Notes under the pieces: generated by a model
Databases searched by the model: none
What the model was told of the DNA's origin: nothing
What the model saw: only the letters and a program-made list of their open reading frames with translations
Shown here: positions 15,895-25,519 of the stretch, piece by piece
Layout of the letters: the number at the start of each line of letters is the position of its first letter
Position numbering within the stretch: the stretch's first letter is position 1
DNA from: Candidatus Poribacteria bacterium
Lineage (GTDB): Bacteria; Poribacteria; WGA-4E; WGA-3G
DNA length: 64,000 nt
Reading direction: 5' to 3'
Assembly: GCA_012270795.1 (NCBI GenBank)
Contig: JAAXHO010000206.1
Span: forward strand, 1-64,000
Program-made: the position numbers and the translations under genes

Positions 15895-17064
15895 GTGAAG
15901 ACTATTAAAATTGCAGGCAAAGAATTTACATTAGGATCCCGATGGGCACGGTTGTTTGCGTTTTTCATAGATGGAACGTTCCTTGCAAGTATTCTATTGA
16001 TTCTCTTCGTTTTTTCAGAAGCAGAGGATTTATTTCCACTTCAGATTGGATTGTCCAGTGCATTACTGTGGATATTCGGACCGAAAACCAAACTACCAAT
16101 AAAGGCACTGGTTGCCGCCCAGCTGTTTTTAGTTTATATTTTTGGACCGTGGGAGGGTAACGATTTACCGACCCAATTTTGGAGCGGTATTGCGATGTGG
16201 GCAGCGGGTCTGTTTTCCATGGACGGTTTCAAAAATGGACAAGGACTTGGTAAAAAACTACTATCATTACAAGTACTTCGATTGAAAGATGGCAAACCTG
16301 CAACTCTCAAGGACTCTTTCATTCGCCGACTCACATCAGTTTTTCAACCATTAGATTTCTTGTGGACATTCGGAAAAAGACAGCAGCGGATGGGGGATAA
16401 GTTAGCAGAGACTGTTGTTGTGAAATATGAATCGGAATCGGAGCAGATTGAGACTGAGACCAAAGACCCAGAAGTCGTTTTAGAGAATGCCATCGCTGAG
16501 ATGACAAATAGACTTTCAGAGGCACGGGAGAAGGTTGACGCTTCCATCGGCGTTGAAAAACAATTTCAGGCCGCTTATGAGAGTGCTCTCACCCAAGCAG
16601 AACGGTTGCAAGAACGCGCTATAATCTCGCTTAAAGCGGAACGCGAAGATTTGGCGCGGGAAGACCTTGCACAGCGCAACGAATACCGCCAACTTGCAAA
16701 CAAATACAAGGAACAATGGGATGAACAGAAACAGGTCGTTCAAGCACTCAGCAACCTTTTTGAACATCTTCAACAGAAAATGACAGAAGCTGAAGGGAAA
16801 AAGACAGCAGTCATCGCACAACACAGAAACATTGAAGCCGAAAGCCATATCCGCGAGATGCTCAAAGAAATCCAAGACACTAAGGCGTTTGAAACACTGG
16901 CAAAGATGGAGCAGGACGCGACCGAGGTAGCTACTTTAGCGAAAGTCGCTGTTGAAGTAGATGTCGCATATCAAGATACGAAATTAGAACGTGAGTTCGA
17001 GGGGTATGCTGAAGAAGCATCAATTGACAACGACTTAGCCGAATTAAAAGTGAAATTACAGTAG
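15895..17064 (+). CDS. RDD membrane domain fused to a PspA/VIPP1-like coiled coil
   Basis: 389 residues. Residues 1-170 are an RDD domain: RWARLFAFFIDGTFL with its Arg and Asp, several hydrophobic helices, then NGQGLGKKLLSLQVLRLKDG and SFIRRLTSVFQPLDF. After a short acidic linker, residues about 180-389 are a long helical coiled coil with PspA/IM30 features: LENAIAEMTNRLSEAREKVD, QAERLQERAIISLKAER, REDLAQRNEYRQLANKYKEQ. PspA proteins stabilise stressed inner membranes but are normally soluble and peripheral; here the scaffold is tethered to the membrane. GTG 15895 is chosen because AGGG lies 7 bp upstream; a TTG two codons earlier is crowded. A possible remnant of a paralogue precedes it. Confidence 0.8.
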   Translation: MKTIKIAGKEFTLGSRWARLFAFFIDGTFLASILLILFVFSEAEDLFPLQIGLSSALLWIFGPKTKLPIKALVAAQLFLVYIFGPWEGNDLPTQFWSGIAMWAAGLFSMDGFKNGQGLGKKLLSLQVLRLKDGKPATLKDSFIRRLTSVFQPLDFLWTFGKRQQRMGDKLAETVVVKYESESEQIETETKDPEVVLENAIAEMTNRLSEAREKVDASIGVEKQFQAAYESALTQAERLQERAIISLKAEREDLAREDLAQRNEYRQLANKYKEQWDEQKQVVQALSNLFEHLQQKMTEAEGKKTAVIAQHRNIEAESHIREMLKEIQDTKAFETLAKMEQDATEVATLAKVAVEVDVAYQDTKLEREFEGYAEEASIDNDLAELKVKLQ

Positions 17065-17098
17065 ATACGTTATCACTACTGTTCTCTATTGGAGTAAT

Positions 17099-18571
17099 AT
17101 GGACATTCAAAAAAGACCGAACATTGTTTTTATTATGGCAGACGATATGGGGTACGGGGATGTCGGCTGCTATAATCCTGACTCAAAGATTCCTACCCCA
17201 AATATGGATCAACTTGCACAGGAAGGAATTCGCTTTACTGATGCGCATTCTCCATCTGCAGTTTGCACACCCACCCGATACGGAGTCCTAACAGGTAGAT
17301 ATTGCTGGCGGAGTCGGCTTAAGCGGGGTGTGCTCTATGGGTATGAACCCGCTTTGATTGAACCTGAACGTTTGACAGTTGCCAGTATGTTGAAAGATGC
17401 GGGATACAATACTGCATGTGTCGGTAAATGGCACTTAGGGATGGGTTTTTCAACGGTAGCGGATTATGACTACAATTTTGATGCCCCGCTACCATGGGGC
17501 AATGCAAAACGCGAGTTAGAAGAACATATCGATTTTCACGCACCAATAACAGGCGGACCAAACGACATCGGATTTGACTATTTCTACGGAACAGCAGGAT
17601 GCCCGACATGTCAACCTCCCTACGGCTTTATTGAGAATGATACATTTGTTGAAATTCCGAGCGAGTACCGTGGTGTACCGGACTTTACTGGGCGACCCGG
17701 GATGTGCGCACCAAGTTGGCAACATAAAGATGCCGACCCGATAATTGCACAGAAGGCTGTTGAATATATTGAAGGACAGACAGATTCCGATGATCCCTTC
17801 TTTCTGTATATGACACCTTCGGCACCGCATGAACCGTGTGTGGAAGAGGTCGTACCAGAATTTGCGCGTGGGAAAAGTGATGCCGGTCCCAGAGGCGACC
17901 TTGTCTGGTTAGTAGATTGGATGGTCGGTGAGGTGATGGACGCTTTAGACCGCACTGGCAAAACGGATGATACATTGATATTTGTTACCAGTGATAACGG
18001 TGCCTTACCCGGCGACCGAGTTCGCGGTGGAAAAGGTCCAATGCCGTATAACCTCTACGATCATAAATCCTGTGGCGATTGGCGTGGATATAAGGCGCAT
18101 ATCTGGGAAGGCGGACATCGTGAACCCTTCATCGCAAGATGGAACGGTGTTATTGAGCCGAATACAACATCGGATGCGTTGGTGTGCCTGACCGATTTGA
18201 TGGAAACATGCGCTGCGATTGTTGGGAAGCAAGTACCAGACAACGCAGGTCAAGACAGTTGTAATATCTTACCCGCACTGTTAGGTGAAGAAATAGAAAA
18301 ACCCCTCCGAGAAGCAATCGTACATCACTCCAGCAACGGTGTCTTTTCTATACGGCACAAAGAGTGGAAACTGATTATAGGCACACAAGGATCAGGAGGA
18401 TGGCCCCCACCCAGTGACGGCGGTCCCAAACCGGACTCCCCCGGGCAGCTATATCATATCTACGACGATCCTTATGAAATAGACAATCACTGGGACAGTT
18501 GTCCAGAAATTGTGGAACAGTTGACAACACTGTTAGAGAAGTTTAATGAGGAAGGACATAGCAGAATGTAA
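17099..18571 (+). CDS. Type I sulfatase (arylsulfatase family)
   Basis: 490 residues, full length. RPNIVFIMADDMGYGDVG gives the metal-binding Asp pair at 15-16. The formylglycine signature is C56-T-P-T-R60 in AVCTPTRYGVLTGR, with cysteine as the residue to be modified by a formylglycine-generating enzyme encoded elsewhere. VGKWHLGMG, FVTSDNGALPGD and the C-terminal RHKEWKLI block are all typical. No signal peptide is visible, so it may act in the cytoplasm on imported sulfated substrates. GGAG lies 8 bp before ATG 17099. It is followed after only 11 bp by the PhyH-like gene, so they share a transcript. Substrate unknown; sulfated polysaccharides or small sulfate esters are plausible. Confidence 0.92.
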   Translation: MDIQKRPNIVFIMADDMGYGDVGCYNPDSKIPTPNMDQLAQEGIRFTDAHSPSAVCTPTRYGVLTGRYCWRSRLKRGVLYGYEPALIEPERLTVASMLKDAGYNTACVGKWHLGMGFSTVADYDYNFDAPLPWGNAKRELEEHIDFHAPITGGPNDIGFDYFYGTAGCPTCQPPYGFIENDTFVEIPSEYRGVPDFTGRPGMCAPSWQHKDADPIIAQKAVEYIEGQTDSDDPFFLYMTPSAPHEPCVEEVVPEFARGKSDAGPRGDLVWLVDWMVGEVMDALDRTGKTDDTLIFVTSDNGALPGDRVRGGKGPMPYNLYDHKSCGDWRGYKAHIWEGGHREPFIARWNGVIEPNTTSDALVCLTDLMETCAAIVGKQVPDNAGQDSCNILPALLGEEIEKPLREAIVHHSSNGVFSIRHKEWKLIIGTQGSGGWPPPSDGGPKPDSPGQLYHIYDDPYEIDNHWDSCPEIVEQLTTLLEKFNEEGHSRM

Positions 18572-18582
18572 GGAGATTAGAA

Positions 18583-19419
18583 ATGCAAGAATCTGATTCA
18601 CTCTTCCGTTTATCAGGTCCCTCTCAGGAAGATATTGATTCGTTTCATAACGATGGATATATCGCATATCCTGACGTATTCACGGATGATGGACGAGAAG
18701 GTTTGATTGAAGAGATAACACAGCATTTTGAACCTACACGGAACTACATCGCAGAATTGGAACGCAATCCGGACAACACTCGTGCTTTTTTTATGCGTCC
18801 TTGGAATGAACGGCGGGAATATAGTGACCGACTGATAGACGATCCTTTCATCACGAACCTGCTAAGTGCGACTATCCGTGATGCCTATCATTTTTGTCAT
18901 TCCGCGCTAAACCTTGCACCAAAAGGTATAGGTCCAATACGATACCATTATGACCATCACCATTGGCGTTATGAAAACCCAATCAACCTCGCTGAAAGAA
19001 ATAAATACTACATCCAGATACTCTATTATCCTAATGGGTTTAAACGCGGAGACCGAAATCTAAAGGTCATCCCTGGAAGCCATAAAGTTGAACCGCTTGA
19101 AGGGGTAACACCTGAAAGGATTTTAGCAGGTGAGTTTGATGATAAGGTTGGACGGAAACTAGAGGAAAAAAGACTTGAACTCCCGCCGGGAAGCATGGTT
19201 TACATTGACGCACGTATCTTCCACGGAGTAGAGGCAAAACCTTTGGATTCCACACAACCATATCGCATCTTCTGCATTGACATTTTCAAGCAGGCAGGCC
19301 CGCCACATCTTTATACACAAGAAATTCCCTCTGAATGGATGGAACGCGCCACACCAGAACGGAAGAAACTATTTACACGAGATGGGTATACAGAGGGTTG
19401 TTGGAACGAGAAACAATAG
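18583..19419 (+). CDS. Phytanoyl-CoA dioxygenase (PhyH)-like Fe(II)/2-oxoglutarate oxygenase
   Basis: 278 residues. The double-stranded beta-helix iron site is visible: H122-x-D124 in RYHYDHHHW, and the distal histidine H214 in DARIFHGVE, followed by an arginine (PYRIFC) for 2-oxoglutarate. LKVIPGSHK is the usual loop. These enzymes hydroxylate small molecules; the substrate cannot be inferred. AAGGAG lies before ATG 18583. Coupling to the sulfatase is typical of lineages that carry many paralogues of both. The next gene (SDR) could oxidise the product, which is inference. Confidence 0.88.
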   Translation: MQESDSLFRLSGPSQEDIDSFHNDGYIAYPDVFTDDGREGLIEEITQHFEPTRNYIAELERNPDNTRAFFMRPWNERREYSDRLIDDPFITNLLSATIRDAYHFCHSALNLAPKGIGPIRYHYDHHHWRYENPINLAERNKYYIQILYYPNGFKRGDRNLKVIPGSHKVEPLEGVTPERILAGEFDDKVGRKLEEKRLELPPGSMVYIDARIFHGVEAKPLDSTQPYRIFCIDIFKQAGPPHLYTQEIPSEWMERATPERKKLFTRDGYTEGCWNEKQ

Positions 19420-19495
19420 CATTGAATAAATTGCATGTTTTGATGCAGATTTTTTATATACCCTTACATATCACTATTGATATTGGAGAAAATAC

Positions 19496-20248
19496 GTGAA
19501 TATACAACTTACAGACAAGGTTGCGGTGATTACGGGGGCATCAACAGGTATCGGTGCAGCAACGGCACTTGCATATTCAGATGCAGGTGCCAAAGTTGTC
19601 ATGGCAGATATCAACGATCTGGATGGGCAAGAAACGTTGAAACTGATTGTGAATAACGGAGGAGAAGCAAAATACTACCATACCGATGTTACCTCCGAAA
19701 CTGATGTCTCTGCTTTGATGCAAACTACAGCAGATGTTTATGCTCGGATTGATATCTTAGTAACTTGTGCTGGTGTTTTACAGGGGGCAAACGTCCGTAT
19801 TGAAGATTTTGATGCTGCAACCTTTGATACAGTCGTTGATGTCAATCTGAAAGGCACTTTCTATGCGGTAAAGCATGCTGTTCCAATTATGGGCAAGAGT
19901 GGTGGAGGCGTTATCCTCTGTATTGCCTCTGGTGCTGGAGTTCAGGGTGGTAGTTCTTCAGTCGCCTATGCTTCAAGCAAAGGTGGTGTGAACGGTCTTG
20001 TAATGACAGTTGTAAACCAAGTGGCTTCACTCAATATTCGTATGCATACGATCTGTCCAGGTGGTTTAGCAACCCCGCTTAAGCTCGGACAAATTGCACA
20101 ATCTGCTAAACGTGAAGGAAAAGATCCAGATGCTGCGGTTGCGAATGCGGTGAAATCCCTCGGTGATCCGGCTGGTGTCGCAAGAGTACTGACGTTTCTT
20201 GCTTCCGATGAGGGTTCTTATGTGCGCGGAATGATTTCTACCAGATAG
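19496..20248 (+). CDS. Short-chain dehydrogenase/reductase
   Basis: 250 residues, classical SDR. Cofactor motif TGASTGIG (13-20), an NNAG variant VTCAG (89-93), and catalytic S145, Y158 and K162 (YASSK). The acidic MADIND after the second strand suggests NAD(H) rather than NADP(H). The C-terminus has the usual LASDEGSYVRG. Start is GTG 19496 with GGAG 9-12 bp upstream. It probably belongs to the sulfatase/PhyH group. Substrate unknown. Confidence 0.9.
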   Translation: MNIQLTDKVAVITGASTGIGAATALAYSDAGAKVVMADINDLDGQETLKLIVNNGGEAKYYHTDVTSETDVSALMQTTADVYARIDILVTCAGVLQGANVRIEDFDAATFDTVVDVNLKGTFYAVKHAVPIMGKSGGGVILCIASGAGVQGGSSSVAYASSKGGVNGLVMTVVNQVASLNIRMHTICPGGLATPLKLGQIAQSAKREGKDPDAAVANAVKSLGDPAGVARVLTFLASDEGSYVRGMISTR

Positions 20249-20300
20249 GAAACTGCTATCTACGGACTATAGTAGTAGGTTGTAAAAGGTTAGGTTGGTT

Positions 20301-20912
20301 TTAGTATGTGTTGTCATCCCAAAAGACTTTGAAGGTACGGAGTAGTATTTTGAAATCGTTCCAAAATGATAAATTTTCAATATATTCCAAATCCACAGGA
20401 ATACCTTCACGTATCGAACCTTTCCTGCGTAGACTCAGCTGCCACAAACCAGTCATGCCGGGACGTACCAGATGTCGCTGGTTTTCCCAAGGTTCATAGT
20501 CTTCTGCAAGGAAGGGCATTTCGGGACGCGGTCCGACCAGACTCATCTCCCCTTTTATCACGTTAAAAAGTTGGGGTAATTCGTCTAAACTTGTCTTCCG
20601 AATCCATTTCCCAATCGGTGTGATGCGAACATCTTCCGTTGAATCAGGTTTTTCAGAATAGGATGGTGTATCAATATGAAGACTTCTGAACTTATGTATG
20701 ACAAAGAGTTTGTTGTTTAAACCTACCCTCTTGTGAGAGAAAAAGATCGGTCCACGGGAAGAGAGTTTGATGAGTATTGCTATCAGAATCATCAAAGGAG
20801 CAAATATCAGTATCAGAAAGAATGATGTAATAAAGTCAAATAGATATTTTCCCCGTCTTGCATAGAATGAGGTAAGTTTTTCAACTGAAGTCTGTGTGGC
20901 TGGCTCGTTCAT
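20301..20912 (-). CDS. Sugar-phosphate transferase (WcaJ/undecaprenyl-phosphate type)
   Basis: 203 residues, the short form that keeps only the catalytic domain. One N-terminal membrane helix (FDFITSFFLILIFAPLMILI) is followed by GPIFFSHKRVG, KFRSL, TPIGKWIRKTSLDELPQLFN, GEMSLVGPRPE and RPGMTGLWQL. The enzyme puts the first sugar-1-phosphate on the undecaprenyl carrier at the inner membrane and so starts a polysaccharide repeat unit. It belongs with the downstream-oriented glycosyltransferase at 21005 and the Wzi-like gene at 22279. No clear ribosome site precedes ATG 20912. Confidence 0.92.
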   Translation of the reverse strand: MNEPATQTSVEKLTSFYARRGKYLFDFITSFFLILIFAPLMILIAILIKLSSRGPIFFSHKRVGLNNKLFVIHKFRSLHIDTPSYSEKPDSTEDVRITPIGKWIRKTSLDELPQLFNVIKGEMSLVGPRPEMPFLAEDYEPWENQRHLVRPGMTGLWQLSLRRKGSIREGIPVDLEYIENLSFWNDFKILLRTFKVFWDDNTY

Positions 20913-21004
20913 ATATGAAAAATCAGTTTTGGTTACCCGTAATTTATTGGCGAATGTGCCATTGTGCTACACCTTGTGCGAAATCATTAAGTTAGGGTTA
21001 ATGC

Positions 21005-22126
21005 TTAACTTTTCTTTTGCAGTTTTTGAAATGCGTCAATGTACTGTGCTGCAATATGGTCCCAATTGAATCGTTTACGTATCTGCTCTGGTGATCGTTC
21101 TCGAAATCCCTCAACTTTCTCCGGTTTTTGTTCTAATTCATCAATTTCGGTTTTGAGAGATTCGGCATTTTTGTCAAAGAGAACACCGTAAGTCCCTCCT
21201 TCTAACACTTCATGGTTGAACGGAGTATTTAGTGCCAAAATGCAGTTAGAGAATCCTAACGCTTTCAAGATAGATGGATTTATACCTCCGAACTGATGCC
21301 CGTGTATGTACGCGAAACAGTGATGATGCAGTTCTTTTATATGCTCAGAATTGTCAATATGTCCGAGAAACATGACGTTCTCGTTTGCAATGCTTTTTAG
21401 TTTATCTAAAAACTGATTTTCAAGTTTGTTGCCTTTGTAGTCTGCCCCACCGGCTATTGCAAGTTTTTTCGTGCTATTTGAGTTGACAAACGCTTCTAAA
21501 ATCAGGTCAGCATTGTTGTCGGGAACAAGACGGCTTGCGATCAGATAGTATCCTCTGGATTCAAGCCCATAATCCTTGAGTAATTCAGGATGTTCAGAAG
21601 GTTCAATGTTTGCACCGTAAGCAATATATGTTGTCTCAGCCCCTAATTCCTCAAGATAGAGTCTTTTCATTTCTTCGGCATCGGTAATAACAAGTGGAAA
21701 TGCAGAAGTTGCCATCTTCGCTGCCCATTTGAAGTATACTGCTCCGATTCCTTTCCATTTTGGACGCAGCCACTCCATGCCATCAACATTGATAACAGCA
21801 TTTTTGCCAGCGAAGCGAAAAAACCATCCAAACGGGCCATTGCCAGCATTCCAAACAAGAATCGCATCAGAAGGGGAAAAGGAGGCATGTATAGTTGCCA
21901 AAAAACTGTGACTTAGGGTGCTAAAGACTTTGTGTTCAATACTGGGTAAGTAGACTAATTTGATACCTTTCCATTCGGGGAGTCTTTCTTTGTAGACTGC
22001 TTTTCGACAATAGACAGTGACCTCGTGTCCTGCTTCAACCCAGCGTGGTGCCAGCTCACCCATAATGGTTTCCAATCCACTATAGGTTCCCGGTAGTCCG
22101 CGAATACCCAATACGCGAATTTTCAT
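21005..22126 (-). CDS. Family 4 glycosyltransferase with DUF1972 N-terminus (rhamnosyltransferase-like)
   Basis: 373 residues. KIRVLGIRGLPGTYSGLET is the DUF1972 start found in rhamnosyl- and related glycosyltransferases. The GT-B fold then shows DAEEMKRLYLEELG, a gap-filling LIASRLVPDNNADLILEAF, LGHIDNSEHIKELHHHC and the nucleotide-sugar region GGINPSILKALGFSN. It probably adds the second sugar of an exopolysaccharide repeat. Strong GGAAGGGAC site before ATG 22126; 92 bp separate it from the priming transferase gene. Confidence 0.9.
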   Translation of the reverse strand: MKIRVLGIRGLPGTYSGLETIMGELAPRWVEAGHEVTVYCRKAVYKERLPEWKGIKLVYLPSIEHKVFSTLSHSFLATIHASFSPSDAILVWNAGNGPFGWFFRFAGKNAVINVDGMEWLRPKWKGIGAVYFKWAAKMATSAFPLVITDAEEMKRLYLEELGAETTYIAYGANIEPSEHPELLKDYGLESRGYYLIASRLVPDNNADLILEAFVNSNSTKKLAIAGGADYKGNKLENQFLDKLKSIANENVMFLGHIDNSEHIKELHHHCFAYIHGHQFGGINPSILKALGFSNCILALNTPFNHEVLEGGTYGVLFDKNAESLKTEIDELEQKPEKVEGFRERSPEQIRKRFNWDHIAAQYIDAFQKLQKKS

Positions 22127-22278
22127 TTTTGTCCCTTCCGATTGATACCAAGATATACTTAAAAAGCAATTTCTTTGTTGCGTTCACCGAAATGAATCTT
22201 CATTTAAAATGTTGTTACGATTGAAATACACAATTAACCTAATAGCAGGATAGCATCGATAAATTCTAATGTGCCGAT

Positions 22279-23907
22279 TTAAAATCTATACAGTACTTTT
22301 GCTTGAATTTCATTGCCTGTTTCGTGGACACCGAATTGATTTCCATAGTTTCGCCGCCAAACCCTATTCCATTCACCATAAATTGAATAGTGCCCGATGT
22401 CAACCCAGTTAAATCCGATTCGTATTCGGTGTTCACTTTCTGTTATTCCTGATAGTGGTGTCCATACATCATCTTTTGGTGCGTCAGCAGGATGATTCTT
22501 CTCAATATCACCTTCGCCGTGTCGTTCAAGTTCATAACCAAATACGGTTTCAAGCTTGTCTGTAAAACGTCTTCTGAGTTCAATCCATAAATTATCTGCA
22601 TCAGTGCCAATGTGATGCCCTATAACAGACGTAAAATGCCTGTAGACGTTTACTGGATTGACATGTGTATATGTGTATTGATTTACAAAAGCGTATTCTG
22701 CGTGTAAATCGGTGTCTTTGAGCCCGAATGGATCCGTAATATAGATGCCACCAAGTATGCCGAATTTTGTATCCCAATGTTTGAAACTTGCAGCCGGATT
22801 TCCATCGTCCACCATCAACTCACCGTATATTTCAAAATTATCCATAAGACGAAGTCGCATGTCAACACTTGCGAACACATTGTCACCACTTCCTGGGGCG
22901 CGACTGTCTGCGCGAGATATAGTTTGCTCGTTAATGAGGTAGATATTGACTGGATTCAAATATCCAGGCTCAAAACGGTTGCCGTAGACGACGACTTCAG
23001 AAACGCCAAACCCGAACCTATCCCAAAAATACCCTTCAGCTCTGTGTCCTGAAATATACTTATCATTGATGTCTTCGACCATGTCTTCTAAAACACCGGT
23101 GAATCCGGTAAAAGTAATCGTTTTGAATGCCGCTTGAAATTTCACCATGTCCATAGCAATAGGGTTTGAGGAAACCAGCAGATTTCCGTGATAACCGGGT
23201 CCCCATTGCAGATTGTCTTGCCCGAACTGCAACTCAAACCATGGCAAATTAAACTTGAGATAACTATTGATGGTAGTTCTGTTTTTTAGTTGTCCCTCCA
23301 ATTGTCTATATTTAGATTCGTCTTGATAGACATCGTCAAAGATGTCCCCGTATAGGAATCTGTATGCCATATCAGCAGAGAAAGCGAAACCTTCTTCGAC
23401 CTGTCCATATAGATGCGGGAACAGTGCAGTCGTGTGCATATTCCCTTCGTCCGCAGGAACTTCGGACATGTTATCAACCAGACGTGTGATTTCTTGGTGC
23501 CCGGCTCGCATGTCAAAGGAGAACCGATAGGATGCATTATCGGTGAGTGTCATCAGGTGTAATCTGCGGTCAGGTGGTGTTTGTGTATCAGCCTCTGAAT
23601 AAAACGCTAACAACTCTCTCAGTCGTTTCTGGTCATTGACACTCAATGAGATGTCGCCATTTTCCTGTTTTTGAGAAACATCCAATAGGATAGATGCAAC
23701 CTGTTTTCGTGTGAAAGGCAGAGAACCGCGCGTAACACCCGACACCACACGTTTATTAAGTAAACGATGAATAAAGCGATAGGTTTCAGTATTGAAATCG
23801 GAAATATCAGGATTGAGTGGAACGTTGATGAGAGATGCAGCCTGAGCAAACGACAAATAGCAGAAAAGGAATACGACGCTTATGATATGTAAGATACGAT
23901 GAGACAT
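22279..23907 (-). CDS. Wzi-like capsule assembly outer-membrane protein
   Basis: 542 residues with a signal peptide (cleavage after SFAQA, about residue 23). An N-terminal helical region (NTETYRFIHRLLNKRVV, SLPFTRKQVASILLD) is followed by a beta-barrel. The family landmark is LPWFELQFGQDNLQWGPGYH followed by NLLVSSNPIAMD. Alternating aromatic strands continue to a C-terminal phenylalanine (QAKVLYRF), the outer-membrane insertion signal. Wzi proteins hold capsule polysaccharide at the surface. The gene precedes two polysaccharide-synthesis genes on the same strand. Confidence 0.85.
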   Translation of the reverse strand: MSHRILHIISVVFLFCYLSFAQAASLINVPLNPDISDFNTETYRFIHRLLNKRVVSGVTRGSLPFTRKQVASILLDVSQKQENGDISLSVNDQKRLRELLAFYSEADTQTPPDRRLHLMTLTDNASYRFSFDMRAGHQEITRLVDNMSEVPADEGNMHTTALFPHLYGQVEEGFAFSADMAYRFLYGDIFDDVYQDESKYRQLEGQLKNRTTINSYLKFNLPWFELQFGQDNLQWGPGYHGNLLVSSNPIAMDMVKFQAAFKTITFTGFTGVLEDMVEDINDKYISGHRAEGYFWDRFGFGVSEVVVYGNRFEPGYLNPVNIYLINEQTISRADSRAPGSGDNVFASVDMRLRLMDNFEIYGELMVDDGNPAASFKHWDTKFGILGGIYITDPFGLKDTDLHAEYAFVNQYTYTHVNPVNVYRHFTSVIGHHIGTDADNLWIELRRRFTDKLETVFGYELERHGEGDIEKNHPADAPKDDVWTPLSGITESEHRIRIGFNWVDIGHYSIYGEWNRVWRRNYGNQFGVHETGNEIQAKVLYRF

Positions 23908-23962
23908 TGTTCAGTTCCTCATAATGGTGTTTCAATTTAAGTGGATTATGCAATTTTAGATG

Positions 23963-25501
23963 TTATTTTTTCCAGAAACTTCGATCTAAACTCCGATATT
24001 GTATTGCCTCAGAGACGTGTCCCGCTTCTATATTTGGACTGTTATCCAAATCTGCAATCGTACGTGATACTTTCAGGATCCGATCATAAGCTCTTGCACT
24101 CAAACCTAATTGGTTTATCGCGACACGGAGTAGGTCTTGTGCTGACGACTCTATTTTGCAGTATTCTCGTATCTGTTTGGATTCCATACTTGCATTGGCG
24201 TGTATTGATGTGCCATCAAAACGTTGATGTTGCACGCTTCGGGCAGTTTCTACGCGTTTGCGTACGATAGTTGAAGGTTCACCTGTCACGTCTGCAGAAA
24301 GCTCAGCATATTTTACAGCAGGCACTTCGACCTGGATGTCAATTCTATCTAACAGTGGACCTGAAATGCGTGAAACATAGTTCTGAATCTGATTAGAAGA
24401 ACATTTACACTCACGGTTTGGGTCGCTGAAGAAACCACATGGGCAGGGGTTCATGGCTGCGACGAGCATAAAATTAGCAGGATAGGTAAGAGATGCAGCA
24501 GCACGCGAAATAGTCACGTGTCCATCCTCTAAAGGTTGCCGCATGACTTCAAGTACGTTCCTACGGAATTCTGGGAGTTCATCAAGGAATAGAACCCCGT
24601 TATGTGATAGACTCACCTCACCGGGTTTTGGTACATTTCCCCCACCAATCAATCCTGCATCAGAGATAGTGTGATGTGGAGAACGGAACGGACGCTTCGT
24701 TACCAACGGTGTGTTGCTTGGTAAAATGCCGATGATACTCTGTATCTTCGTTGTTTCCAAGGATTCTTCTGTAGACAACTTTGGCAATATTGATGGGATT
24801 CGCTTTGCAATCATCGTTTTACCGGAACCAGGCGGACCAATCATTATCAGGTTATGTCCACCCGCTGCTGCAACTTCAACCGCACGTTTTACATGCTCTT
24901 GGCCTTTGACATCAATTAAATCAAGATAGGGTTGAGTGTCCTCTGGATCTATGTCTGCGTTGAGTGTATGTGCCTCTGGATCAATTTCTTTTGCAGAATT
25001 CAAGAATGCGACAGCATCCGATAGGGATTTCACTGGGAAAACTTTCAAATTATCAACGATTGCTGCTTCTTTAGCATTTTCTGCTGGTAGAATAAGGTTT
25101 TCCACACCGTGTTGTTTTGCTGCAATAGCAATTGGCAGACCACCTTGTATGCTTCGTATTGTACCATCAAGTGCAAGTTCACCCAGGATCATGGTGTTTT
25201 CAAGATTAGTAAAATCTATCTGATTTGTGGCGGCCATAACACCGATTGCGATGGGAAGGTCAAACGCGGAGCCTGTTTTTCGGATATCCGCAGGGGCTAA
25301 GTTTGCAGTAATCCGACTCGGTGGGAAGTAAAAGTTTGAATTTTTTATTGCTGCTGTAACCCTATCTTTGCTCTCTTTAATAGCACTGTCCGGTAATCCA
25401 ACAGTACTAAATGCGGGGAGACCGTCTGAGACATCTACTTCTACTTTGACAATATAAGCATCAATTCCCAGCACAGCACTGCTGAGGACAGTTGCGAGCA
25501 T
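23963..25501 (-). CDS. YifB/ComM-family Mg-chelatase-like AAA ATPase
   Basis: 512 residues, full length. N-terminal Lon-protease-like domain ([20 protein letters not shown], then [18 protein letters not shown]), Walker [21 protein letters not shown] around residue 225, [16 protein letters not shown], Walker [11 protein letters not shown], and a C-terminal Mg_chelatase_C domain ([18 protein letters not shown]). ComM is a hexameric branch-migration helicase that helps integrate DNA during natural transformation. It is separated by 18 bp from the potassium channel gene upstream on the same strand. Confidence 0.93.
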   Translation of the reverse strand: MLATVLSSAVLGIDAYIVKVEVDVSDGLPAFSTVGLPDSAIKESKDRVTAAIKNSNFYFPPSRITANLAPADIRKTGSAFDLPIAIGVMAATNQIDFTNLENTMILGELALDGTIRSIQGGLPIAIAAKQHGVENLILPAENAKEAAIVDNLKVFPVKSLSDAVAFLNSAKEIDPEAHTLNADIDPEDTQPYLDLIDVKGQEHVKRAVEVAAAGGHNLIMIGPPGSGKTMIAKRIPSILPKLSTEESLETTKIQSIIGILPSNTPLVTKRPFRSPHHTISDAGLIGGGNVPKPGEVSLSHNGVLFLDELPEFRRNVLEVMRQPLEDGHVTISRAAASLTYPANFMLVAAMNPCPCGFFSDPNRECKCSSNQIQNYVSRISGPLLDRIDIQVEVPAVKYAELSADVTGEPSTIVRKRVETARSVQHQRFDGTSIHANASMESKQIREYCKIESSAQDLLRVAINQLGLSARAYDRILKVSRTIADLDNSPNIEAGHVSEAIQYRSLDRSFWKK

Positions 25502-25519
25502 ACAGTTTTCCTTCCCATT

